This document shows, piece after piece, positions 1-7,787 of a stretch of DNA of 64,000 bases (its first letter is position 1; every line of letters starts with the position of its first letter). The translations under genes and the position numbers were made by a program. The DNA comes from Massilia sp. BJB1822 (GTDB lineage: Bacteria; Pseudomonadota; Gammaproteobacteria; Burkholderiales; Burkholderiaceae_D): contig NZ_JABWEB010000002.1 in NCBI RefSeq assembly GCF_013369485.1, positions 310,001 to 374,000 of the forward strand, read 5' to 3'. A model generated the notes under the pieces. The model had not been told where the DNA came from. It did not search any database and saw nothing but the letters and a program-made list of their open reading frames with translations.

Positions 1-2
1 AT

Positions 3-1037
3 GACGGCGGCGCGCACCAGAGTCCCGGCTCGACCTTCAAGGTGGTGACGGCGCTTGGCCTGGAGATGGCCGCGCGCAAGGATGTCCAGATGGACGCCGT
101 GCTGGGCGGGCTGCCGTTGGCGGCGCTGAATGGCGTGGCGCGCCAGCGCGGTTTTGCCTTCGAAACCAGCGCCGCCAGCTATCCCGCCGCCGCCTCGGCG
201 CGCCAGGCCCGCATCACCAACTACCGCGAGCAAGGGCTGGACCGGCGCGCCCAGGAAGGCAGGCTGGGTCTGGCGCAGGCCATGACGTACAGCCTGAATA
301 CCTGGTTTGCCTGGTCGGCCGAATTGAGCGATCGCAGCCTGTTCGGCCGCGCCGAAGGCGGCGCGCCGGATTTGCAGGCGCTGGAACCGGGTGTGCTGGA
401 TGGCGTGCGGCCCATTGTCGCGGCGGCGCGCCTGCTTGGCTTCGAACAGCCCTTGCGCCTGGATGGCGGCCTGCTGCCGCCGGACTTCAACTGGCAGGCG
501 TATGATGCCTTGCAGTCCACGCCTGCGCATATGGACCCGATCCATACCCGCCACGAGCTGCGCCAGATGGCGATCGGCTTGCGCATGCAGGCCACGCCGC
601 TGCAAATGGCGCTCGCGTCGGCCGCCGTGGGGCAGGGCCGCGTCGTCGTCCCGCGCCTGCTGCTGCAGCTGGACGGCAAGGAGGCGCGCAACGATGCTGG
701 CGCGCGCCTGGAGATGCGGCTGGACCGCATCCGCGCCGGCATGAAGGGCGTGGTGGAGCGCGGCACGGCCGCCACGGCTTTTGGCGGCGCCGCGCTGGCC
801 GCGCTGAAGCCCGGACTGTATGGCAAAACCGGCACCGCGCCGGTCACGGAAGAGGAGGGGACGGTGTGGTTTACCGGCTGGCTGGAGCCGGGCAGCCTGC
901 CGAAACAGCAGCGCCGGCTGGCGTTTGCGGTCTTCGTCAGCCATTCGCCGGGCAGCGGCGGCGAGCATGCGGCGCCTGTGCTGGCCGCCATCCTGGCCAG
1001 CCTGGCGAACCAGAACGTGGAAAAGAGGGGGAAATAA
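3..1037 (+). CDS. Penicillin-binding protein transpeptidase, C-terminal part (5' end off window)
   Basis: The reading frame is open at the left edge, so only the end of the transpeptidase domain is present. All three active-site boxes of penicillin-binding transpeptidases are visible in order: S-T-F-K carrying the catalytic serine (bases 30-41), Y-S-L-N (the SxN box, about 290-300), and Y-G-K-T-G-T-A (the KTG box, about 822-842). The enzyme should cross-link peptidoglycan stems in the periplasm, with the membrane anchor upstream of the window. It is the first visible gene of a forward operon ending in a protein kinase. The converging reverse operon encodes an FtsW/RodA-like glycosyltransferase, the normal partner of a class B PBP. 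Whether the missing N-terminus is of PBP2, FtsI or another type cannot be judged. Confidence 0.9.
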   Translation, partial: DGGAHQSPGSTFKVVTALGLEMAARKDVQMDAVLGGLPLAALNGVARQRGFAFETSAASYPAAASARQARITNYREQGLDRRAQEGRLGLAQAMTYSLNTWFAWSAELSDRSLFGRAEGGAPDLQALEPGVLDGVRPIVAAARLLGFEQPLRLDGGLLPPDFNWQAYDALQSTPAHMDPIHTRHELRQMAIGLRMQATPLQMALASAAVGQGRVVVPRLLLQLDGKEARNDAGARLEMRLDRIRAGMKGVVERGTAATAFGGAALAALKPGLYGKTGTAPVTEEEGTVWFTGWLEPGSLPKQQRRLAFAVFVSHSPGSGGEHAAPVLAAILASLANQNVEKRGK

Positions 1038-1150
1038 GCCTGTGCCACACCGAATGAAATGGCCTGCTCTGTGCCATGCTGTGCAAACGACCGTCGGCAG
1101 CCATGCGATTTTCCGTGGACCGATGCTGGTATTTTTATTAACGGAATAGT

Positions 1151-2467
1151 ATGCGGCTGCCAGGAACCCGGTATCAGGAGCATGGCTGGGAACAGGTGCG
1201 CAAGCTGTTGGGGCATTGCTCGCTGCAAGCCTTCCAGCACTGCGAAATGCACCATTTGCTCGATCGCGCGCAGGAGGCTGCGCTGTTGGACTGGTACATC
1301 GATGCGGTGGCAGTCCTGCTGCGCCGTGCCGCCCGCAGCGCGCGTGGCGAGGTGGCCGGCAACAGCTATGGCGACAGCGTGGCCGAGCTGTCATTAAGCC
1401 TGCTGTACGAATTGCAGGTCCAGCCGGCCTTCTGGAGTGCCTTTGCCGCCGCCGTGGCGGCCGAACATGGACGCGCGCCAGCTTTCTGGGCCAGCGCGGC
1501 GGGCGACGCCATGCTGCGCAAAAAGGTCAACGATATGTTTGCCACCCTGCGCGACAAGGTGGACGCCGACAATTACCTGGTGGCGACCGGCCGCTCCTGC
1601 TCGCCCAACAAGATCTACACCTACCGCATGCTGGATACGGCTTTCGGCGAGATCGAGCGCCTGTTCGCCAACTGGGAACAGAATGCGGCGCAGGTCGGCG
1701 CGATTCTGGGCCGCGCGAGCGAGGGCATTCCGATCGAGGTGCGGCAGATGCGCGGCATTGGCGGCTGCCGTCCCGAATGGGTGATACGCTGGAGCGAAAC
1801 GCTGGAATTCTTCGGCGGCGCGCCGGGGCCGCTGCATACCAAGTCCAAACGCTTCGCCAGCCTGAAAAACAATCCTGAGAAGATCGGCGCCATGCTGGCC
1901 GAGATTGGCGACTACGCGGAGCTGTCGTCGAATCAGGACACGGCCGCCTGGGCCAGCGACGCCGAGGAAGCCGCGCTATGGCTGGAGGATTACTGGCGCG
2001 TGGTGGCCGAATCCCAGGCGCAGGGCGCGCTGGCGCAGCCGGACCGCCTGCTGGCGGCCGAGCATGACGAGGAGGAGGAGGGCGTGCCGGACCGGGATGC
2101 GGGCGAGGATGCCGCGCCCGACCCGGCGCTGGCGCAGGCAGTGCGCGCCGCCTGGGAAGCGGCTGCCGCCGCGCTTTCCCTGCCCCTCCGCTATATGGAA
2201 TTGGCGGGCGCCGCGCAGGATCGCGGCAGTCCCATACGCCGGCTGCTGGAAGGCGCCAGCCTGCCGGTGCGCCTGGCGGTGTATCAAAAGCTGCTGGGCG
2301 GCGCCGACGACAGCTATCCGGATGAATGGCTCGATCCGGAAACCGGCGAGCTGCCCACTTTAGGCCAGTTGGCTACCCTGGACCAGGTTTCGGTCCCCAC
2401 GCTGCGCAAGCGGCGCAATGAAGCGATAGACCGGCTGTACTCGGCGCAAGGCGCGCGGCAGCCATGA
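1151..2467 (+). CDS. Uncharacterised protein with a C-terminal helix-turn-helix-like segment
   Basis: This 438-residue soluble protein matches no family I recognise. It is rich in Ala, Leu and Trp and looks mostly helical. There is an acidic low-complexity stretch (DEEEEG) near residue 310. The last 40 residues have the spacing of a helix-turn-helix (LGQLATLDQVSVPTLRKRR), so nucleic-acid or protein binding is possible. The gene follows the PBP after 113 bp and its stop overlaps the next start, which suggests translational coupling. ATG at 1151 has only a weak GGA upstream. No signal peptide or membrane span is seen, so it probably acts in the cytoplasm beside the SPFH-like and kinase proteins encoded downstream. 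Confidence 0.75.
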   Translation: MRLPGTRYQEHGWEQVRKLLGHCSLQAFQHCEMHHLLDRAQEAALLDWYIDAVAVLLRRAARSARGEVAGNSYGDSVAELSLSLLYELQVQPAFWSAFAAAVAAEHGRAPAFWASAAGDAMLRKKVNDMFATLRDKVDADNYLVATGRSCSPNKIYTYRMLDTAFGEIERLFANWEQNAAQVGAILGRASEGIPIEVRQMRGIGGCRPEWVIRWSETLEFFGGAPGPLHTKSKRFASLKNNPEKIGAMLAEIGDYAELSSNQDTAAWASDAEEAALWLEDYWRVVAESQAQGALAQPDRLLAAEHDEEEEGVPDRDAGEDAAPDPALAQAVRAAWEAAAAALSLPLRYMELAGAAQDRGSPIRRLLEGASLPVRLAVYQKLLGGADDSYPDEWLDPETGELPTLGQLATLDQVSVPTLRKRRNEAIDRLYSAQGARQP

Positions 2468-3060
2468 AGGAGAAGCAATTGGACACGAAATCGCCGGACC
2501 AAAAATTGCAGGAACGCCTGATGCTGGCGCGCGCCGCCCCGGATGACCGGCTGCTGTTGGCCGACGCCGTGCTGCTGGCCGCACTGGACGGCAGCCGGCC
2601 GCTGTCGCCGGGCGAATTGGCGGCCCTGCAGGCATCGCCGCTGACGCTGCGCCGTTTCCGCCATCTGGCGCTGGAACGGCGCGCGCGCAGCGCTGGCCCG
2701 GTGGCCGCCAACGATCCGGTATGGAGCCGCAGCCACGGCATGCTGCGCGCCGCTGCCACCGCCGCTGCGCTGGATGAACTGGTGACGGACGACGGCTGCT
2801 GGTCGCTGCATTTCCTGGCGCAGGGCGCGGGCTGGCAGGTGATCCTGAAACTGCATGCCGACGCGCCTTTCGCGCCGCGCGTCATGCGCGACCTGCCGCT
2901 GCTGCGCGTGAGCGATGGCGGTGGCGCGGTCCTGCTGCAGGGCCGGCTGGATGCGGACGGCGAGTGCGAGCGCGCCTGGCCCTATGCCGACGCGCCGGCC
3001 GAACACTTCCAGCGCCATGGCGCGGTCTTTGCCATCGAAGCGGTGGAACCGGCGCTATGA
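2464..3060 (+). CDS. Uncharacterised 198-residue protein
   Basis: I do not recognise the family. The N-terminal half is helical and Leu/Ala/Arg-rich; the C-terminal half (about residues 110-190) alternates hydrophobic and polar residues like a small beta domain. The gene sits between two overlapping starts (2464-2467 upstream, 3057-3060 downstream), so it is translationally coupled in the PBP-kinase operon. The apparent ATG at 2464 is followed at once by AAGGAG, a good Shine-Dalgarno sequence placed correctly for an in-frame TTG at 2479. The true protein may therefore begin at 2479 and be five residues shorter. Nothing in the sequence supports an enzymatic role. Confidence 0.75.
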   Translation: MKEKQLDTKSPDQKLQERLMLARAAPDDRLLLADAVLLAALDGSRPLSPGELAALQASPLTLRRFRHLALERRARSAGPVAANDPVWSRSHGMLRAAATAAALDELVTDDGCWSLHFLAQGAGWQVILKLHADAPFAPRVMRDLPLLRVSDGGGAVLLQGRLDADGECERAWPYADAPAEHFQRHGAVFAIEAVEPAL

Positions 3061-4283
3061 GCCTGTTCCAGCGCCTGCGGCGCGGCCGTGCCGCACATGA
3101 CGACCAGGCAGCGTCCGCGCGGCCGGGCAGGGATGTGCTGGCCATGCGCCTGGCTGCCGGCAGCATCGTGCCGCCGGATTGCACCGCCGTGATCCTGGGC
3201 GAGAACGGGCAGGCGCGCCGTCTGCCCGAGTTTCGCGCCAGCGGCACGGCGCAGCGCCTGGTCTGCGGCGAGAAGGAAAGCGCATGGTGTTTCCATCCCG
3301 GTCCTTACAGCGCCGATCTGGCGCCGTTCGCGCTGGCGCCGGAACTGGGACTGCGCCTGGGCTTTGTGGTGGATGCGCCCGACCCGCGCGTGAGCCAGCA
3401 GCGCTTCGACCTGTTCCTCTCCAGCGAGGGCGGGCTGGGAGAAACCCTGAGCGTGCAGGCTTTCGCCGCCGCCGTGCAAGACAGCTTGCGCCTGGCGCTG
3501 GCCCAGGGCCGGCTGGAACTGCCGCCCTGTACCTCGGCCGAGGAGTGGACGGCTTTCCGCGCCGGCTTGAATGAGCTGCTGTATACCCGCTTTGGCATCA
3601 CGGTCGAGGACTGCGTGCCGGTCGATCTGGGCGACAGCATCGATTTTGCCGCGATCTTGCGCGCGCGCGCCAACAACGATGCGGCGCCAATCCCCGCGCC
3701 GCAGCCGGCGCCGGCCCGGAAGGAAGCGCCCACCGCTGGTGGCCCAGCAGCCGCCGCTTCTGCAGTGCCCGATATGATGAGCGCCGTTTCCAGCGTCATT
3801 CCGGTGCCGCGCACGTCCGCCGGGGCGCGCGATGCGGGCGACGATGCGGCTGCGCTGCGCCGCCTCTTCCTGGAACTGCCAGCCTTGGGCGGCGGCCTGC
3901 GCATGCTCGACCTGCCGCAAGGCCAGGGCTTGTTCCTGGTCCATCAAGGCCTGCTGCAAAGACTGGCCCTGCTGGCGCTGGACGTCAACACCATGCCGGC
4001 ACTGGCATTGGCCGCGCCCGGCCATTTCTTGCCCGCTGCGCGCCAGCACCGCCGCAGCGGCAGCACGCTGCGGGCGGTGGCCGCGCTGGACGAAGCCTGG
4101 GGCTTGCTGGCGCGCCTGAAACTGGCCGCTGCCGACGCCATGCCCGCGCTGCTGGACGATGCCGACCGCATCCTCGCCAATATGGAATTGAGCCTGGAAC
4201 AGCGCCGCGCCGCGCATGAGGGGCCGCAAGCGCCGGGCGCTGCCAGCGTTTACGAATTGCCACGCATCGAACCTTCGCTATGA
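3057..4283 (+). CDS. Uncharacterised protein with a degenerate SPFH-like N-terminal region
   Basis: This 408-residue protein starts at the ATG overlapping the previous stop; an upstream in-frame extension to 2964 is unlikely because of that overlap. Residues about 35-200 follow the layout of an SPFH/band-7 domain: VPPDCTAVILGENG resembles the usual opening strand, and a later amphipathic helix leads into GITVEDCVPVDLGD, like the end of such a domain. The downstream neighbour (5484-7787) has a much clearer SPFH pattern, so I infer a diverged paralogue. An Ala/Pro-rich linker near residues 215-260 separates it from a C-terminal helical half with no recognised motif. No signal peptide or membrane anchor is seen. 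It probably works with its neighbours as a scaffold; no catalytic residues are apparent. Confidence 0.7.
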   Translation: MSLFQRLRRGRAAHDDQAASARPGRDVLAMRLAAGSIVPPDCTAVILGENGQARRLPEFRASGTAQRLVCGEKESAWCFHPGPYSADLAPFALAPELGLRLGFVVDAPDPRVSQQRFDLFLSSEGGLGETLSVQAFAAAVQDSLRLALAQGRLELPPCTSAEEWTAFRAGLNELLYTRFGITVEDCVPVDLGDSIDFAAILRARANNDAAPIPAPQPAPARKEAPTAGGPAAAASAVPDMMSAVSSVIPVPRTSAGARDAGDDAAALRRLFLELPALGGGLRMLDLPQGQGLFLVHQGLLQRLALLALDVNTMPALALAAPGHFLPAARQHRRSGSTLRAVAALDEAWGLLARLKLAAADAMPALLDDADRILANMELSLEQRRAAHEGPQAPGAASVYELPRIEPSL

Positions 4284-5386
4284 CCATGTCCGCCACCCTG
4301 TCCACCCCCATTTCGAATGCTGCGGCTTGCAGCGCCGAGTGTTTCTGTCCGCTGCCGGATGGCCGCCTGCTGCGCATCACCGCCACCCGCCGTCCGCGCG
4401 CCAACCGCGCCGAGGTCAAATGCGTTGTGGCCGGTGCGCCCTTGCTGAGTGAACGCATGCAGGAAGTGGTGCGGATGGCGCGCCATACCGAAGCGCTGTT
4501 CGATAGCCGCGAGCAGGTGGTGCTCAGCCTGGAACCGGCGCCGCCGGCCGGGGAGCGCGGCTGGGAGCTGGCCGCTGTGCTGGCCGACCGCCTGGTGCGC
4601 GGCGTGTGGCAGGCGCCTGCGGGCGGCGTAGCGGCATATGGCTGGTCCGATGCCTGGCATCTGGGGCGGCTGGATGGCGGGCAGCGGCTTGCAAACGCCG
4701 GCCGCCAGTCCAAAATACAGGATGGGTGCCAGCTGGTTTTGGGCGGCAGCGCCGAGATGATGGACAGCACGGCCCTGCAGCTCAGCCATATCGGCGCCTT
4801 GCACGGCCACGCCGATCCGGCCGGCGCGCTATCTAGCGCGCGTGCCTGGTTTCCCCTGCATAGCGGCGGCATCAACGATAGCCTGGCCTGGGTCGAAGTC
4901 TGCGTGCGTCCGCTGCAAGCCGATGAGGCTTGCGAAGAGGAAGACACCATCGCCGCGCCGGGCCTGGACCTGACCGCCCAGCAGGCGGTGCGCCAGGCCT
5001 TGGGCGGCGCCCGCCATTTCGACGGCCGCGCGCTGGGACGCTGGCGCACCGTGGTGCGCTTCAGCCAGACGCGCTTCCAGGGCAGCTCCTACCAGCTGGC
5101 GCTGGTGATGGCCGACCGTCTGGCGCGCGGCCGCGAATTCGTGCCGCGCGGCCGCCTGATCGCCAGCGGCTGCTCAGCCGCATGGCATGCGGGCCGCGTG
5201 GATACGGTCGAGGGCAGGGAGGCCAAGATGGAGTTGATACTCCGTCAAGCAGCGCCGGGCGACCGCGTGCTGCTGCCGCATGCCTGGCGCCAGGAGCTGG
5301 ACGCCGCCGCCTACGCTGAATTGGCTGGCGCGCTGAAAGCGAAAGGCGCTTCGCTGGCCTGTATTGAACGCATTGGCCTGATCTGA
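4280..5386 (+). CDS. Uncharacterised protein with two internally repeated Lon-S16-like units
   Basis: The 368-residue product contains two similar units. The first (about residues 65-135) has LAAVLADRLVRGV followed by AYGWSDAWHLGRLDGG. The second (about 245-340) has LALVMADRLARGREFVP followed by ASGCSAAWHAGRVDTV. The order helix, RL-x-RG, G-S/C-xAWHxGR-V/L, then PGDRVLLP recalls the proteolytic (S16) domain fold of Lon. The Ser-Lys dyad is not evident, so an inactive, structural version is more likely than a protease. This is inference from spacing only. ATG at 4280 overlaps the upstream TGA, and the gene precedes the zinc-ribbon SPFH gene by 97 bp. No export signal is present. Confidence 0.65.
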   Translation: MTMSATLSTPISNAAACSAECFCPLPDGRLLRITATRRPRANRAEVKCVVAGAPLLSERMQEVVRMARHTEALFDSREQVVLSLEPAPPAGERGWELAAVLADRLVRGVWQAPAGGVAAYGWSDAWHLGRLDGGQRLANAGRQSKIQDGCQLVLGGSAEMMDSTALQLSHIGALHGHADPAGALSSARAWFPLHSGGINDSLAWVEVCVRPLQADEACEEEDTIAAPGLDLTAQQAVRQALGGARHFDGRALGRWRTVVRFSQTRFQGSSYQLALVMADRLARGREFVPRGRLIASGCSAAWHAGRVDTVEGREAKMELILRQAAPGDRVLLPHAWRQELDAAAYAELAGALKAKGASLACIERIGLI

Positions 5387-5483
5387 ATCAGGACCGGTGC
5401 AATGCGGGCGGTGCGGCGCGCTTGCCCCTGCTAAAATCGGCAAAGCAGCCGATACAAGAAGAAAGAGTTTATAGGAGTCTGGC

Positions 5484-7787
5484 ATGTTCAAGATGTTTGG
5501 TTTTGGCGGCAGCAAATGCGCGCGTTGCGAGCATAAAAATGCCGAGGCGGCGGCCTACTGCGCCCAATGCGGTCTGTCGCTGGGGGCTGCGCGCAATGAG
5601 CCGGTGCTGCGCGATAACCGCTGGATTCCCGCCGCCGACGAACTGGCCGTGTATTTCGGCGTGCGCCAGTTGTCCGGCCTGTTCAGCAAGACCCTGCGCG
5701 TGCCGCCCACCACCCGCGCCTACATCCTGCAGGGCAGCCAGGCCACCGAAGTGCCGCAGGGCGAGTATGAGCTGGAAGGCTTTTTCACCCGCCTGAATAA
5801 TCTGCTGCGCGACCAGCATGCCGAAATCCTCATCACGCGCACCACGCCGCTGCCGGTCGAGTTTCACTTCGGCGACCTGCCCAGCGCTGAGCACCTGAAG
5901 GTGGCGGCGCGCTTCAGCGTCGGCCTCAAGGTGGAGAATGTGGCCGCCTTCGCGCAGCACTTCATGCTGGCGCCGGGCGCGGTCACGGCCTTGCAGCTGC
6001 ATGAGCTGCTGGCGCCGTCGGTGCGCCAGATCGCCGCCGAATTCATCGGCGCGCGCTCGCTGCGCGAAATGAGCGGCAATCCCGATCTGCGCGTGCAATT
6101 GGATGAACGCCTGCAAGCCTTGCTGAAACAGCGCCTGGCCGAATTCGGCCTGGCCGTGGCCCAGGTGGAAACGCTGTCCCTGCACCATGATAAATTCGAC
6201 AATAACCGCGAGCGCGTCGGCAGCCTGTGGCTGGTGGCCGACGAGCGCCACGCCCAGCTCGAACATGTGAAGCAGCTCGACCAGCTTTACGACGAGGAAG
6301 AGTGGCAAGCCATCTGGCGCGAGGAACAGAAGCGCCGCAGCGAATACCGGCGCGGCGAGCTGCGCGTGGACGCGGCGGTGGACAAGGCCGAACTGGCGCA
6401 GCAGGAGGCGGAGCGGGTGCAGGCCATCCGCGCGCGCGAAGTGGAACTGTATGGCCGCATTGTCGACGCCAAGACGCGCAAGCTGGCCTTCGAGCGCGGC
6501 GCCGGCGCCGTGCTGACCGAACTGGAACACGAGCTGGCGCAGAAGAAGGCGGTGCGTGGCGGCGAGGCGGCGCAATGGGACCACGTGCGCCAGCTGGCGC
6601 AGATCCGCATGCGCACCGAGCTGGAAGTGGCGCAGCAGGAGACGCAGGAACAGCGCCAGCTGGCCAGCCAGCGCTTCTCGCACCAGCTGCATGTCCAGCA
6701 GATCCGCAACCAGATCGAAAAAGCCCTCGCCATCGAGGACGAAGCCCTGCGCCGCGCCCAGTTGCAGCGCCTGCGCCAGGCCGAGGACGAGGCGCAGCGG
6801 CGCGAGGCGGCCATGGAAGCCGAGCAGCACAAGGCGCGCTTCCAGGGGGTGAGCCTGGCCAATGCCGCGCGCCAGCGCGAGGCCGAACGCGTGCAGGAAT
6901 GGGAAGAGCAGCTCCATGTGGCGCGCCAGCGCGAGCTGGGACGCGGCGAAGAAGCCAAGGATGCGGAAGGCCAGGTGCAACTGGCCCAGATCACGGCCAA
7001 GCTGGAAGAACTCAAGCGCGCCGGCGCCAGCGCCGATTCCATGGCCCAGTATGAAAAGCTGCTGCGCACCATCGAAGCCGACGCCATCCAGCAGCGCAAG
7101 GCCCAGGAACTGAACACCCAGGGCATGCTGGACCAGGTAGTGATCGAGGAACAGCGCCTGCACCTGAAGCAGAAGGAGCAGGAAGCCCAGTGGCAGCAGG
7201 AGCTGAAGAAAATGGCCCAGCAGCGCGACGAGAGCTATGCGCGCTGGAAGCATGAATACGACAGCATGGTGGCGCAGCAGGAGCACGCCGCCGCGCTGGC
7301 GCGCATCGAGATCGAGAAGGCGCAGGCCATCGGCAGCTTGAGCGACACGGCCAAGGTGGCGCTGGCGCCTACCGCCAATGCGCAAGCCCTGGCCCAGTTG
7401 CTGAAGGTGCAGGCGCAGGCGGGCATGAGCGCCGAACAGATTCAGGCGCTGGCGGCGGTGGTTGCCGCTGAAAACAGCATGATGCCGGCCGAAGCCATGC
7501 GCCTGGCCGAGGACAGGGCGCAGCAGGAACGCAGCCATGCCGACAGCCAGGCCGACAAGGACCGTGCCCACCAGCTGGAGCTGCTCAAGCTGCAAAACGC
7601 CACTCACGCCAATGCGCTGGCGTCGCAGATGCAGCTTGGCGTGGGCGTGGCGCAGGCGGGCGCGCCGGTGCACCATCACCATGCCGCCGCCACGCCTGGC
7701 CCGCGCTACTGCGTCAATGGCCACGCCATTCCGGCCGATACCCCGAATGCGAAGTTCTGCGCCGAATGCGGCGTGCCGCTCCGATGA
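5484..7787 (+). CDS. SPFH-like protein with zinc ribbons at both ends and a long coiled coil
   Basis: The 767-residue product has four parts. An N-terminal zinc ribbon (CxxC...CxxC near residues 12-32) comes first. An SPFH/band-7-like domain follows at about 55-250 (RVPPTTRAYILQGSQATEVP; later FSVGLKVENVAAF). A very long charged coiled coil with Glu/Gln/Arg heptads covers about 255-600. A C-terminal zinc ribbon (residues about 735-765, ending CAECGVPLR) closes the protein. SPFH proteins form large membrane-associated rings and scaffolds; this one has no obvious membrane anchor. The ATG at 5484 follows AGGAGTCTGGC, a good ribosome binding site. Its TGA overlaps the kinase-FGE start, so the two are coupled and may form one complex. 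The closest type I know is the SPFH plus zinc-ribbon 'virion core-like' family, but the doubled ribbons are unusual. Confidence 0.75.
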   Translation: MFKMFGFGGSKCARCEHKNAEAAAYCAQCGLSLGAARNEPVLRDNRWIPAADELAVYFGVRQLSGLFSKTLRVPPTTRAYILQGSQATEVPQGEYELEGFFTRLNNLLRDQHAEILITRTTPLPVEFHFGDLPSAEHLKVAARFSVGLKVENVAAFAQHFMLAPGAVTALQLHELLAPSVRQIAAEFIGARSLREMSGNPDLRVQLDERLQALLKQRLAEFGLAVAQVETLSLHHDKFDNNRERVGSLWLVADERHAQLEHVKQLDQLYDEEEWQAIWREEQKRRSEYRRGELRVDAAVDKAELAQQEAERVQAIRAREVELYGRIVDAKTRKLAFERGAGAVLTELEHELAQKKAVRGGEAAQWDHVRQLAQIRMRTELEVAQQETQEQRQLASQRFSHQLHVQQIRNQIEKALAIEDEALRRAQLQRLRQAEDEAQRREAAMEAEQHKARFQGVSLANAARQREAERVQEWEEQLHVARQRELGRGEEAKDAEGQVQLAQITAKLEELKRAGASADSMAQYEKLLRTIEADAIQQRKAQELNTQGMLDQVVIEEQRLHLKQKEQEAQWQQELKKMAQQRDESYARWKHEYDSMVAQQEHAAALARIEIEKAQAIGSLSDTAKVALAPTANAQALAQLLKVQAQAGMSAEQIQALAAVVAAENSMMPAEAMRLAEDRAQQERSHADSQADKDRAHQLELLKLQNATHANALASQMQLGVGVAQAGAPVHHHHAAATPGPRYCVNGHAIPADTPNAKFCAECGVPLR

